Assembly (NCBI GenBank): GCA_023413185.1
Contig: JAEZQD010000060.1
Coordinates: 1-52,483, forward strand
Reading direction: 5' to 3'
DNA: 52,483 nucleotides
Origin: Bacillota bacterium
Lineage (GTDB): Bacteria; Bacillota; Clostridia; Oscillospirales; Ruminococcaceae
Position numbers and translations under genes: made by a program. Below are positions 1 to 8,524 of the stretch, piece after piece (position 1 is the stretch's first letter; each line of letters opens with the position of its first letter). The notes under the pieces are model-generated. The model was not told the origin of the DNA. It saw nothing but the letters and a program-made list of their open reading frames with translations, and did not search any database.

Positions 1-102
1 GAGCAGGGGATTGAGCTGAGTGAGGTTGAGAAGATTCTTGAGCAGCGCAGGGCAAAAATCGGCAACCTCAAGCAGTTTCATCAAACGGATAAGGATTCAT
101 AA
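1..102 (+). CDS. C-terminal tail of an unidentified protein (partial)
   Basis: An open frame runs in from the left edge and ends at TAA (100-102), giving 33 residues rich in Glu, Lys and Gln (begins EQGIELSEVEKILEQ). The gene upstream of rplS is often trmD, but this tail does not resemble the usual TrmD C-terminus that I know, so I do not name it. The charged pattern suggests an amphipathic helix. It lies about 245 bp upstream of rplS and is separated from it by a candidate promoter, so it is probably the end of a different transcription unit. Confidence 0.55.
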   Translation, partial: EQGIELSEVEKILEQRRAKIGNLKQFHQTDKDS

Positions 103-142
103 GAAATCCGCACGAATACTGAAAAAAGCTTGTGCTTATCTC

Positions 143-171
143 TTGCATTCTTTGTAAAACCATGTTAATAT
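143..171 (+). promoter_or_regulatory. candidate promoter for the rplS operon
   Basis: TTGCAT (143-148), a 17-bp spacer and TAATAT (166-171) preceded by TGT form an extended -10 sigma-A promoter. The -35 match is only partial. Transcription would start near 178 and leave a leader of about 170 nt before rplS. Confidence 0.5.
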
Positions 172-177
172 ATATAG

Positions 178-347
178 GCATTTAGTGTTCCTCCGGCTCT
201 ATTTCGTACACGCCTTGTGCGGTACTATCTAACCGGTGGGGTTTGATGCCCGATTTGCTTTGCAAGTTGCGACATTAAAGCTGACAGTCCTCTGCCGCTA
301 ACGCATTACGCGGGTATGAATGTCTGATTTTTAAGGAGGATATATCA
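178..347 (+). promoter_or_regulatory. long 5' leader of rplS, possible L19 autoregulatory leader
   Basis: About 170 nt separate the candidate promoter from the rplS start. The stretch contains several short self-complementary pieces, for example GGG and GCCC around 238-252 and TTGC and GCAA around 257-268. It ends in a strong ribosome binding site (AAGGAGG, 333-339). Structured leaders of L19 operons are known in Firmicutes. I cannot match this one to a consensus by eye, so the RNA assignment is an inference from length and position. Confidence 0.3.
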
Positions 348-692
348 ATGGATGCCCTAAAACAGATTTCCGACGTGCAGCTCAAAAGTGAGATGCCTGA
401 AATTAACGTCGGCGACACCGTGAAGGTACACGTTAGGATTAAGGAAGGCGAGCGTTCAAGAATACAGAACTTTGAAGGTACTGTAATTGCTCGTAAGCAT
501 GGCGGTATTGCCGAAACATTTACCGTTCGCCGTGTTTCCTACGGCGTAGGTGTAGAAAGAGTGTTCCCAATTCATTCACCGAATGTAGAAAAGGTTGAAA
601 TCGTTAGAAGAGGCCGTGTCCGCAGAGCGAAGCTTTACTATCTGCGCGGTAAGGTTGGTAAGGCCGCTAAGGTTAAGCAACAGATTAAATAA
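348..692 (+). CDS. rplS: 50S ribosomal protein L19
   Basis: The 114-residue product is a full-length bacterial L19. It contains the conserved segments VHVRIKEGERSRIQNFEGTV (residues 27-46), FTVRRVSYGVGVERVFP (58-74) and RRAKLYYLRGK (92-102). L19 sits at the 30S-50S interface of the ribosome. The ATG follows AAGGAGG by 8 nt. The gene is first in the order rplS-lepB-rbgA-rnhB-yraN. An intrinsic terminator directly follows it, so L19 can be made in excess over the downstream products. Family identity is clear. Confidence 0.97.
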   Translation: MDALKQISDVQLKSEMPEINVGDTVKVHVRIKEGERSRIQNFEGTVIARKHGGIAETFTVRRVSYGVGVERVFPIHSPNVEKVEIVRRGRVRRAKLYYLRGKVGKAAKVKQQIK

Positions 693-698
693 GGTGAT

Positions 699-725
699 AA
701 AAAGGGACGTCATTGTCCCTTTTTT
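699..725 (+). terminator. intrinsic terminator after rplS
   Basis: AAAAAGGGAC (699-708) pairs with GTCCCTTTTT, and the 3' arm runs into a T-tract ending at 725. It lies just after the rplS stop and before lepB, so it probably attenuates read-through into the downstream genes. Confidence 0.85.
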
Positions 726-774
726 GCTTTGTCTTTATTTCCACAAACTATAATTAAGAAAGAAGGCGTATCCC

Positions 775-1362
775 ATGAACCAGGAAACGGAGCTGATTAC
801 AGAGCGACAGGAGCCCAATGCTGCTCCCGAGCCGTTAAAGGCAAATCCGGTTTTGTCTGCGTATGAATGGGCCGAAACTCTGGTGTGGTGTTTTTTGTTT
901 GTCGTTGTCTTGTTCACCTTTGTTTTTCGGGTGGTTGGGGTTTTCGGTCCTTCCATGGAGGAGACCCTGCATGATGATGATAGGCTGATTACCATTAACT
1001 ACCTTATTCCGAAGTACGGGGACATTGTAGCAATTACCCAGCCAAACGAGTTGGAAACGCCCTTGGTTAAGCGGGTTATTGCGACCGAAGGACAGGTTGT
1101 CGACATTGACTTTGATTCCGGCTCGGTCTCTGTAGACGGTACGATACTGACCGAGAACTATATAAAAACCCCAACGACTGTTCACGGGGATATTAATTAT
1201 CCGGTTACGGTTCCTAAAGGGCATGTGTTTGTACTGGGCGATAACCGTGATGTCTCGTTAGACAGCCGGTACTCTCAGGTGGGAATGGTGGATAACCGTT
1301 ACATCTTTGGCAAGGTAATCTTTCGCCTGTTTCCATTTAATAAGGCGGGGGTACCAAAATAG
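775..1362 (+). CDS. lepB: signal peptidase I
   Basis: This membrane-anchored serine protease (195 aa) removes signal peptides from exported proteins. Residues 1-30 are a polar cytoplasmic tail and about 32-56 form one hydrophobic segment. The catalytic Ser60 lies in GPSMEETL and the catalytic Lys99 in LVKRVIA. The conserved GDNRDVSLDSR box is at 155-165. Length and single-TM layout are typical of Gram-positive type I enzymes. The ATG is preceded by AGAAGG. It is the second gene of the rplS-yraN set, placed after the rplS terminator. Confidence 0.96.
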   Translation: MNQETELITERQEPNAAPEPLKANPVLSAYEWAETLVWCFLFVVVLFTFVFRVVGVFGPSMEETLHDDDRLITINYLIPKYGDIVAITQPNELETPLVKRVIATEGQVVDIDFDSGSVSVDGTILTENYIKTPTTVHGDINYPVTVPKGHVFVLGDNRDVSLDSRYSQVGMVDNRYIFGKVIFRLFPFNKAGVPK

Positions 1363-1402
1363 TAGCCCGCATACGGGCATAAATGAAATTTGGTGAAAAC
1401 GC

Positions 1403-2269
1403 ATGACCGAAGTCCCATCTATCCAGTGGTTTCCCGGACATATGGCTAAGACGCGGCGGCTGATGAGAGAGAGCATGCCGCTTGTTGACGTTGTGGTCGA
1501 ACTTTTGGATTCGCGCATACCGGCAAGCAGCCGCAACCCCGAAATCGATAAGCTTGTCAAGGATAAACCCCGTATTGTGCTTTTAAATAAATGCGATACC
1601 GCAGACCCACAGACGACCAAACGCTGGTGCGAATACTTTTCGCGCCGTGGTATTGCGGCGCTTGCAGTAGACTGCAGAAGTGGGTACGGTCTAAAAGGCT
1701 TTATTCCGCTGATTAAACAGGTATTGCAGGAGGAGCTGGAGCGCAGAGAACGAAAGGGTATGGCGGGTAGACCGCTGCGTATGATGATTGTGGGGATACC
1801 GAATGTAGGAAAATCCTCGCTCATTAACCGTTTGGCGGGGTCGAAACGCGCAAAAGTGGAGGATCGCCCCGGTGTTACACGCGGCAGGCAGTGGGTAACA
1901 CTTGACGGCGGAATTGAATTGCTGGATATGCCCGGCGTACTTTGGCCAAAGTTTGAGGATAAACGCGTCGGCGAGCGCCTGGCGTTTACCGGCGCTGTCA
2001 AGGACGATATTATGGATTTAGAGCATCTTTCTATCCGTCTTTTGGGGCTGCTGGCAAAGGATTATCCCGAGCTGCTTGACGCCCGATTTAAGACGGGGGA
2101 TGTTGCAGGGTTGGAGGATCATGAACTGCTCACGCTGGTAGCCAGAAAACGCGGAATGCTTGTTTCCGGCGGAGAGGTGAACACCGAACGCGCCGCTGTC
2201 GCGGTTCTCGACGAGTTTCGCAGCGGTAAAATCGGCAGGATTACCCTGGAAGCGCCCCCGAGTAAATAG
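1403..2269 (+). CDS. rbgA: ribosome biogenesis GTPase YlqF/RbgA
   Basis: The 288-aa product is a circularly permuted GTPase. The G4 motif NKCD (62-65) precedes the P-loop GIPNVGKSS (131-139) and G3 DMPG (175-178), the order expected for RbgA/YlqF. The N-terminal WFPGHM (9-14) is the family hallmark. RbgA acts late in 50S subunit assembly. The C-terminal third carries the helical RNA-binding region. The ribosome binding site is weak (GGTG before the ATG), which suggests coupling to lepB 40 bp upstream. Confidence 0.96.
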   Translation: MTEVPSIQWFPGHMAKTRRLMRESMPLVDVVVELLDSRIPASSRNPEIDKLVKDKPRIVLLNKCDTADPQTTKRWCEYFSRRGIAALAVDCRSGYGLKGFIPLIKQVLQEELERRERKGMAGRPLRMMIVGIPNVGKSSLINRLAGSKRAKVEDRPGVTRGRQWVTLDGGIELLDMPGVLWPKFEDKRVGERLAFTGAVKDDIMDLEHLSIRLLGLLAKDYPELLDARFKTGDVAGLEDHELLTLVARKRGMLVSGGEVNTERAAVAVLDEFRSGKIGRITLEAPPSK

Positions 2270-2306
2270 TTTTTGTCTTTGACCATTTATCATAAGGGGA
2301 ATCGAC

Positions 2307-2921
2307 ATGAATGAACTGTTCGCCTTTGACAATATATATTATGAAAAGGGCTGTGCCGCGCTGTGCGGCGTAGATGAAGCGGGCAGAGGTCCGCTCGCGG
2401 GACCTGTTTTCGCGGCGGCGGTCATCCTTTCACCCGATACAGTGATAAAAGGTTTAAACGATTCCAAAAAGCTCTCGGAGAAAAAAAGAGAATTTTTGTT
2501 TGACGAGATAACGACAAGTGCAGTCTCCTACTGCATTGCTTACGCAACAGAGACCGAGATTGACGAGTATAACATTCTGCAGGCAACCTTTCTTGCCATG
2601 CAGCGAGCGGTTGCGGGGCTTGAAGTACAGCCGGAGTATCTGCTCATTGACGGCAACCGTCGCCCCGGCTTTGAGTTTAATGGGGAGTGCATAGTAAAAG
2701 GGGACGGAAAGAGCGCCTGCATTGCCGCCGCTTCGGTTTTGGCTAAGGTGGCGCGAGACCGCTTTTTGTGTGTGCTCAATGAACAGTATCCGCAGTACTG
2801 CTTTGCGCAGCATAAGGGCTACCCCACACAACTGCATTACGATATGTTAAGGCAGTATGGGGCTTCTCCCGTTCACCGCAAAAGCTTCTTAAAGAAGTTT
2901 TATGCAGAGGATGCACGATGA
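2307..2921 (+). CDS. rnhB: ribonuclease HII
   Basis: This 204-aa enzyme cleaves the RNA strand of RNA-DNA hybrids and single ribonucleotides in DNA. The signature GVDEAGRGPLAGPV (21-34) holds catalytic Asp23 and Glu24. A further acidic residue lies in LLIDGNRR (Asp115), and DSKKLSEKKRE (52-62) is conserved in the family. The ATG follows AAGGGGA. Its stop overlaps the start of yraN in an ATGA junction, indicating translational coupling. Confidence 0.97.
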   Translation: MNELFAFDNIYYEKGCAALCGVDEAGRGPLAGPVFAAAVILSPDTVIKGLNDSKKLSEKKREFLFDEITTSAVSYCIAYATETEIDEYNILQATFLAMQRAVAGLEVQPEYLLIDGNRRPGFEFNGECIVKGDGKSACIAAASVLAKVARDRFLCVLNEQYPQYCFAQHKGYPTQLHYDMLRQYGASPVHRKSFLKKFYAEDAR

Positions 2922-3283
2922 ACCGGCTCGGGGCTTTCGCGGAACGGTATGCGGCTTATTGTCTTGCCGAGGGCGGGTATCAAATTATAACTACAAACTA
3001 TCACTCTCGTTATGGAGAGATTGATATTATCGCCACACGGGATGATATACTTGTATTTGCCGAGGTCAAAGCGAGATCGCCAAAGGCGTGCTATTCTCCT
3101 CTTGAGGCGGTGACGCCTGCTAAGATGAAGAAGATTACGGCGACCGCGTTGTGTTACCTTGAGCACAATCCCAGCGACCTACAGCCTCGGTTTGACGTAA
3201 TAGAGCTTGTTGTTATTGACAAAGACTGCCCACAGGTACTATCCTATAATCATATTGTCGGGGCATTTAATGCGGTGTATTAA
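2918..3283 (+). CDS. yraN: UPF0102 endonuclease-like protein YraN
   Basis: This 121-aa protein carries the YraN/UPF0102 core GEIDIIATRDDILVFAEVKAR, with the E-x-D and E-V-K residues of a restriction-endonuclease-like fold. Its function is not settled, though related proteins are linked to DNA processing. It starts inside the last codon of rnhB (ATGA overlap), a common clostridial arrangement. A short perfect hairpin (3313-3329) without a T-tract separates it from the next gene. Confidence 0.92.
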   Translation: MNRLGAFAERYAAYCLAEGGYQIITTNYHSRYGEIDIIATRDDILVFAEVKARSPKACYSPLEAVTPAKMKKITATALCYLEHNPSDLQPRFDVIELVVIDKDCPQVLSYNHIVGAFNAVY

Positions 3284-3345
3284 CGCCCCTTCGGAGTTAG
3301 CGTATTATATGGCTGCCGACGCTCGGCAGACGATGGGAGTGACCT

Positions 3346-4272
3346 ATGAACTACTTTGATCTGCACTGCGATACCTTGTCGGAGATGCTTAAAAACAGCA
3401 CCCCTCTGTCAGACGGTGAAACCGCTGTCACCCTGCAAAAGGGGGAGGGGTTTAAATCTTGGTGTCAATGCTTTGCGGTATGGACCCACGACTCGATAAA
3501 AGGGGACGCGGCGTACCAGAACTACAAAAAGCAGCTTGACCTACTCAAGGAGCACGCACTACTTAACAGCGACCGCATGGTTTTTTGTAAGACCCGATCG
3601 GATATGGAGCAGGCGGTTGCCGAGGATAAATGTGCCGCTATTCTGACAGTTGAAAATGGCTCTGTGATTGCAGGAGACCTCTCGCGCATCAACGAACTCA
3701 AAAAAGACGGAGTAAAGATATTTTCTTTTACGTGGAACGGAAAAAACGAACTTGGCAGCGGTGTCGGTGGTAATCATTCGCTCTCTATGATCGGGCGCAG
3801 CGCTGTGGTGGAGCTTAACCGTGCCAACATCACCATTGACGTGTCACATATTTCTGATAAGGGCTTTTATGATATTCTCAATCTCACCTGCAAACCGATT
3901 ATTGCAACCCATTCCAATTCACGCAGAATTTGCAAGCACCCGCGCAATCTGACCGACGAGCAGTTTGAGGCGATTGTCCACACCGGAGGAATAGTGGGAA
4001 TCAATTTTTACAAGCAGTTTTTAAACAACTCCAAGAATGCCGGGTTTGTCGAAATCCTTCGTCATATTGATCACTTTTTAACCTTGGGCGGCGAAAATAG
4101 CATCTGCATTGGGTCGGACTTTGACGGCGCCGAAACGCCCGCAAAGCTCAAAGATCTCACCATGGTGGGGGCTTTGCGCGAGGAACTGTTGAGACACGGT
4201 TATAAAGAAGAGCTGGCAGAGAAAATTCTGTTTAAAAACGCATATGAATTTGCCGTTAAGAACTTTGACTAA
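3346..4272 (+). CDS. membrane dipeptidase-like metallopeptidase (M19 family)
   Basis: The 308-aa product fits the peptidase M19 (renal dipeptidase) family, zinc enzymes that hydrolyse dipeptides. Metal-binding positions are visible: HCD near the N-terminus (His7, Asp9), Glu103 in TVENGS, His168 in DVSHIS, His189 in ATHSNSR, and a late GSDFDG motif. No signal peptide is visible, so it is probably cytosolic, as in most bacterial members. GGGAG precedes the ATG. In this context it may serve peptide nitrogen recycling (inference). Confidence 0.9.
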   Translation: MNYFDLHCDTLSEMLKNSTPLSDGETAVTLQKGEGFKSWCQCFAVWTHDSIKGDAAYQNYKKQLDLLKEHALLNSDRMVFCKTRSDMEQAVAEDKCAAILTVENGSVIAGDLSRINELKKDGVKIFSFTWNGKNELGSGVGGNHSLSMIGRSAVVELNRANITIDVSHISDKGFYDILNLTCKPIIATHSNSRRICKHPRNLTDEQFEAIVHTGGIVGINFYKQFLNNSKNAGFVEILRHIDHFLTLGGENSICIGSDFDGAETPAKLKDLTMVGALREELLRHGYKEELAEKILFKNAYEFAVKNFD

Positions 4273-4322
4273 ACGAGTTGTCACTCAGAAATAACCCGCA
4301 TAAGGAAAGGTTGAACTGTTTG

Positions 4323-5822
4323 ATGGAATACAAAAGTACTCGAAACTCCGCTCTGCGCGTTTCTTCCGCGCAAGCTATCGCGCAAGGTATCTCGGAGGAC
4401 GGCGGTCTGTTTGTGCCCGAGCATATCCCCACCCTGACGGAAAACGACTTAAAGGCGTTATGCGATATGAGCTATATCGAGCGCGCCGAAAGCATACTGA
4501 TGAAGTATCTGACCGACTTTTCGCTTGATGAGATTAAGCTTTGTGCTCAGGGCGCTTACGGCGGCGGAAAGTTTGATGATGACATCCCCGCTCCGCTTTC
4601 CAGACTAAGCGAGAGCACTTATATGCTGGAGCTGTGGCATGGCCCCACCTGCGCGTTTAAGGATATGGCGCTTCAAATATTGCCGTATCTGTTGACTGTA
4701 AGCGCAAAGAAAACCATCTCAGGAAAAGAGGTCGTAATCCTTGTGGCTACCTCTGGTGATACCGGAAAGGCCGCGCTTGAGGGCTTTAAGGATGTAGCGG
4801 GCACGCGCATCATGGTGTTTTATCCGCAGGACGGCGTCAGCGAGATGCAACGTCTACAGATGACGACGCAGGACGGTGACAACGTCTTTGTATGTGCCGT
4901 AAAGGGCAATTTTGACGACTGTCAGCGCGAGGTGAAACGGATATTCACCGACAAAGAAACGGTGGGGAAGCTTTCGGAAAACGGGCTTGTTTTTTCCAGT
5001 GCCAACTCAATAAACTGGGGCAGGCTTCTGCCTCAGATTGTGTATTACATCAGCGCATACTGTGATTTGGTGAAGGATGAATGCATCCGTTTTGGAGACC
5101 CTATCAATGTTGTGGTTCCCACAGGCAACTTTGGCAACATCCTTGCCGCTTATTACGCCAAACAGATGGGGCTGCCTATTAAACGGTTTATCTGCGCGTC
5201 CAATGCCAACAAGATACTTACCGATTTTATCACCACCGGCGTTTATGACACCAACCGTCCGTTTTACACCACCCTTTCTCCGTCAATGGACATCCTCATC
5301 TCCAGTAATCTTGAGCGTCTGCTGTATCATCTGTCTGACGATGACGACACATACATGACCGATTGCATGACCGCGTTGTCCAGTTCGGGACGCTATGAGG
5401 TAAAGTCGGAGGTATTGTCAAAGCTCAAAGACCTGTTTGTAGGCGGATACTGTGATGATGAAGACACAAAGCAAACCATCCGAGGTTTGTTTGATAGTTG
5501 TACTTACGTTGCGGATACCCACACCGCAGTTGCGTATAGGGTTTACCAAGACTATGTAGCCAAATCAAAAGATAAAACGGTCACTGTAATCGTTTCTACC
5601 GCAAATGCGTATAAGTTCCCCGCTAGCGTGTATGAGGCGGTATCGGATACAAAGGAAAAGGCATCGGAATTTGTTGTTGCACAAAAGCTTTCTGAAAAGA
5701 CAGGAACTCAAATCCCTGAGCCGCTTATAGGGCTTGAAGACCGTCCGGTCCTTTTTGACAAGTGTTGTGACAGCAGCTCGATGCGGGACGCTGTATACAA
5801 CTATCTTGGCATTAACGCGTAA
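4323..5822 (+). CDS. thrC: threonine synthase
   Basis: This PLP enzyme converts O-phosphohomoserine to threonine. The 499-aa product begins MEYKSTRNS, the usual clostridial start. The frame stays open upstream to TTG codons (4278, 4311, 4320), but ATG 4323 gives the expected N-terminus, with AGGAAAGG (4303-4310) upstream. GISEDGGLFVP (22-32) is the family signature, and the PLP lysine is Lys113 in CAFKDMALQ. Glycine-rich phosphate-binding segments (VATSGDTGKAAL; VPTGNFGN) follow. No riboswitch or T-box is visible in the short upstream gap. Confidence 0.95.
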   Translation: MEYKSTRNSALRVSSAQAIAQGISEDGGLFVPEHIPTLTENDLKALCDMSYIERAESILMKYLTDFSLDEIKLCAQGAYGGGKFDDDIPAPLSRLSESTYMLELWHGPTCAFKDMALQILPYLLTVSAKKTISGKEVVILVATSGDTGKAALEGFKDVAGTRIMVFYPQDGVSEMQRLQMTTQDGDNVFVCAVKGNFDDCQREVKRIFTDKETVGKLSENGLVFSSANSINWGRLLPQIVYYISAYCDLVKDECIRFGDPINVVVPTGNFGNILAAYYAKQMGLPIKRFICASNANKILTDFITTGVYDTNRPFYTTLSPSMDILISSNLERLLYHLSDDDDTYMTDCMTALSSSGRYEVKSEVLSKLKDLFVGGYCDDEDTKQTIRGLFDSCTYVADTHTAVAYRVYQDYVAKSKDKTVTVIVSTANAYKFPASVYEAVSDTKEKASEFVVAQKLSEKTGTQIPEPLIGLEDRPVLFDKCCDSSSMRDAVYNYLGINA

Positions 5823-5836
5823 CAGAATGAAAAGAT

Positions 5837-5871
5837 AGTTGCGCGTATGCCCCTAAAGCATCCGCGCAACT
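5837..5871. terminator. strong hairpin between converging thrC and DUF1540 genes
   Basis: A perfect 9-bp outer stem (AGTTGCGCG 5837-5845 with CGCGCAACT 5863-5871) is extended by ATGC/GCAT. It lacks a long T-tract on the plus strand. On the minus strand it is followed by ATCTTTTCATT, so it may serve the minus-strand gene better. Confidence 0.6.
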
Positions 5872-5885
5872 GACATTCCTTTCGG

Positions 5886-6074
5886 TTATCGGTGTTCAAA
5901 CGTCACGCAAGCGGTATCGTTTTTTGTTGCCGCAAAGTTGGGACCAACCTTGATATGCGTAGCCGTACAGTATTGATTTTGCTCGTTGTATATACAGTTG
6001 TTAACGTCGCAGATGATGCCACCGAGATGCTCGTGAGCAGACTGGTCATTCGGGCTTGTTCTTTCATCCTTCAT
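5886..6074 (-). CDS. DUF1540-type cysteine-rich small protein
   Basis: The 62-residue product begins MKDERTSPND. It has the DUF1540 pattern: CDVNNCIYNEQNQYC followed by IKVG and a final TACVTF, with four spaced cysteines likely to bind a metal. Function is unknown; such proteins are common in spore-forming clostridia. The start is set by a near-perfect ribosome binding site (AAGGAGGTGAT) just upstream of ATG at 6074. An earlier in-frame ATG at 6095 lies upstream of that site and is unlikely. It is transcribed divergently from the metallophosphoesterase. Confidence 0.85.
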   Translation of the reverse strand: MKDERTSPNDQSAHEHLGGIICDVNNCIYNEQNQYCTATHIKVGPNFAATKNDTACVTFEHR

Positions 6075-6146
6075 CAATATCACCTCCTTCTTCATCTAGT
6101 ATTGATGTTGCGTAATTGAATATACTTTGATTAAAGGAGGTGCTTT

Positions 6147-6833
6147 GTGGCGTTATATGTAATATCAGACCTGCATTTATCACTTGGCGCAAATAAACCC
6201 ATGGATGTTTTTCCGGGATGGGATGGCTATGTTGAGCGCATCCAAAGTGGGTGGATGAATACGGTTTGTGACCAGGATAGTGTTGTCATTGGCGGCGATA
6301 TCTCATGGGCGCAGGATCTTCCCGGTGCCCTTGCCGATTTTTTGTTTATCGAGTCGTTGCCGGGCAAAAAGATTATTCTAAAAGGCAACCACGATTACTT
6401 TTGGACAACCAGAACTAAAATGGAAACTTTTTTTGCCCAAAACAGCATAAACAGCATCCGTATTCTTCACAATAACACCATATGCGCCGAGGGGGTAAGT
6501 ATCTGCGGCACTCGTGGTTGGATATTTGACGGCAGCGAGGCGACCGACCAAAAGGTAATCCTGCGAGAAGCGGGCAGATTAAGATCGTCGTTGGAACTAG
6601 GTGCAAAGACTGGGCTGGAGCTCTTGTGCTTTTTGCATTATCCTCCGCTGTTTGCAAAGGAACGCTGCAACGAGATACTTGACGTGCTGCACCAGTTTCC
6701 CGTTAAGACCTGCTATTACGGTCATATCCACGGCAACGGGTGCAATTACGCGGTGCAAGGCAGGGTGGACGGCATAGAATATGTTATGACCTCTGCCGAT
6801 TATTTGAAATTCAAGCCGCTTCGTATACGATAA
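6147..6833 (+). CDS. metallophosphoesterase (calcineurin-like)
   Basis: The 228-aa protein shows the full calcineurin-like metal-site set: DLHLS near the N-terminus, GGDISWA, KGNHDYFW, LHYPP and YGHIHG. These bind two metal ions and hydrolyse phosphate esters. The true substrate cannot be told from sequence. It uses a GTG start six bases after AAAGGAGG (6133-6140). It has no transmembrane segment and stands alone between a divergent DUF1540 gene and tig. Confidence 0.88.
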   Translation: MALYVISDLHLSLGANKPMDVFPGWDGYVERIQSGWMNTVCDQDSVVIGGDISWAQDLPGALADFLFIESLPGKKIILKGNHDYFWTTRTKMETFFAQNSINSIRILHNNTICAEGVSICGTRGWIFDGSEATDQKVILREAGRLRSSLELGAKTGLELLCFLHYPPLFAKERCNEILDVLHQFPVKTCYYGHIHGNGCNYAVQGRVDGIEYVMTSADYLKFKPLRIR

Positions 6834-6885
6834 TTTATGCGATAAGTAAAAAACAAGCAAACCAGTAGATTTAAAAAAATGATTG

Positions 6886-6894
6886 TGATATAAT
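6886..6894 (+). promoter_or_regulatory. extended -10 promoter upstream of tig
   Basis: TGATATAAT (TGn plus TATAAT, 6889-6894) is a consensus extended -10 element with no good -35. It gives a 5' untranslated leader of about 95 nt before the trigger factor ATG. Confidence 0.5.
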
Positions 6895-6996
6895 TGAAAG
6901 GATAGATTGCCCTAAGGTTTTATGCCGTGGGCGTCTCTTCCGCGCAGTGGAGCGTTTTCCACCAAAGATTATGCGGCGACGAAAGGATTGTACAAC

Positions 6997-8433
6997 ATGC
7001 AGTTAAAATCATCCAAGGAAATAGAAAAAAACAAATATGAGCTTGAAATTGCAGTGGGCGGCGAGGAGTTTTCCGAAGCCGTAACCCGTGCATTTAGAAA
7101 GAATGCTCCTAAAATACAGGTTCCGGGCTTCCGTAAAGGCAAGGCTCCCAGAAAGATGATCGAGAAGATGTACGGCGAGCAGGTGTTTTGGGAGGATGCG
7201 GTAAACGAGCTGTATCCATCCGCATATGATGTTGCCGTAAAGGAAGCGAACATCGAGCCCGTGGATCGCGCAGAGATCGAAGTGACGTCCCTTGACGCAA
7301 ACGGATTCACCTTTCTTGCCAAGGTTTTTGTTAAACCCGATGTGACCGTTAAGGCATATAAAGGACTGAAAGCCGAAAAAGAGACCCCCGTCGTTTCGGA
7401 CGAGGAGATCGAGGCGGAGCTTAAGCGCCATCAGGAGCGCGGCGCTCGCATAATCAATGTTGACGACCGCGCGGCTGCTCAAGGCGACAGCACGGTTATC
7501 GACTTCGAGGGCTTTGTTGACGGCGTTCCGTTTCAGGGCGGAAAGGGAGAGGCCTACACGCTGGTGCTCGGCTCGGGACAGTTTATCCCCGGTTTTGAGG
7601 AGCAGATTGTCGGTCACAGCATTGGCGAAGAGTTCAACGTGAATGTTTCCTTCCCCGAGGAGTATCATGCCGAGGAGCTTAAGGGTAAGCCTGCGTTGTT
7701 TAAGGTTAAGCTCAACGAAATAAGCAGCACCGAGCTGCCTGCACTTGACGACGAGTTTGCCAAGGATGTCAGCGAGTTTGACACACTTGCCGAGTTTAAA
7801 GAGGATATCAAGAAGAAGATTCTTGATAACAAGGAGCGCGTCGCAACTGAAAATGTAGAGAACCTGTTAATTGACCAGATTATTGACGCGATGGAAGGCG
7901 ACATCCCCGAGGTGATGTATCAAAAGCGTGTGGATGAGATGGTGCAGGACTTTGAGTACCGCTTAAAGTCTCAGGGGCTTGACCTTGACACCTATCTGCG
8001 TTATACAAACGGCACAATCGAATCCTTCCGCAAAACCTTTGAGGAGCAGGCCGCACGTCAGGTGAAGATTCGTCTTGCACTCGAAAAGATCGCAACGCTT
8101 GAGTCGCTTACCGCCTCGGAAGAGGACCTTAATGCGGAATACAAGAAGATTGCCGATGCGTATAAGCTTGAGGTAGAGCAGGTTAAGGGCTTTGTTGCCG
8201 CCGAAGAGCTGTCAAAGGATATTGTCGTAAACAAGGCAATTGACCTTGTGCGCAGCAGTGCTGAAATTTCCGAAAAGTCTACCGAAGAACAGCCCAAGAA
8301 GACCACCAAACCCAAAAAGACTGCTGTTAAGAAGTCATCGGATGATGCAGAAATTGCCGCCGAAGAGGCACCCGAACCCAAAAAGCCTGCGGCAAGAAAA
8401 AAGGCTCAGCCTAAGACAAAAACCGAAGAATAA
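6997..8433 (+). CDS. tig: trigger factor (ribosome-bound chaperone and PPIase)
   Basis: The 478-aa product is a trigger factor. GFRKGKAPR (about 44-52) is the ribosome-binding loop. The FKBP-type PPIase domain (about 150-245) includes DFEGFVDGVPFQGG, and the helical chaperone domain follows. The frame is open 25 codons further upstream, but the N-terminus MQLKSSKEIEKNKYEL and GAAAGG ten bases before ATG 6997 fix the start. Odd: the last 45 or so residues are a Lys/Pro/Ala/Glu-rich low-complexity tail absent from classical trigger factors. It is followed by clpP and clpX, the standard order. Confidence 0.96.
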   Translation: MQLKSSKEIEKNKYELEIAVGGEEFSEAVTRAFRKNAPKIQVPGFRKGKAPRKMIEKMYGEQVFWEDAVNELYPSAYDVAVKEANIEPVDRAEIEVTSLDANGFTFLAKVFVKPDVTVKAYKGLKAEKETPVVSDEEIEAELKRHQERGARIINVDDRAAAQGDSTVIDFEGFVDGVPFQGGKGEAYTLVLGSGQFIPGFEEQIVGHSIGEEFNVNVSFPEEYHAEELKGKPALFKVKLNEISSTELPALDDEFAKDVSEFDTLAEFKEDIKKKILDNKERVATENVENLLIDQIIDAMEGDIPEVMYQKRVDEMVQDFEYRLKSQGLDLDTYLRYTNGTIESFRKTFEEQAARQVKIRLALEKIATLESLTASEEDLNAEYKKIADAYKLEVEQVKGFVAAEELSKDIVVNKAIDLVRSSAEISEKSTEEQPKKTTKPKKTAVKKSSDDAEIAAEEAPEPKKPAARKKAQPKTKTEE

Positions 8434-8524
8434 AAACCTACAACATACGATTGGCATAAATATAGCGCTGAATTCGATGTGATACAACACAAGACAGCGC
8501 ATTCGAAAGGCAGGAGAAAACGAT

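Noticed and set aside
1258..2001. A 247-codon open frame antisense to rbgA
   Set aside because: It has no ribosome binding site, its product is low in recognisable motifs, and the sense strand encodes a clear GTPase.
7009..7668. A 219-codon open frame antisense to tig
   Set aside because: The sense frame is a conserved chaperone; the antisense frame reflects codon bias.
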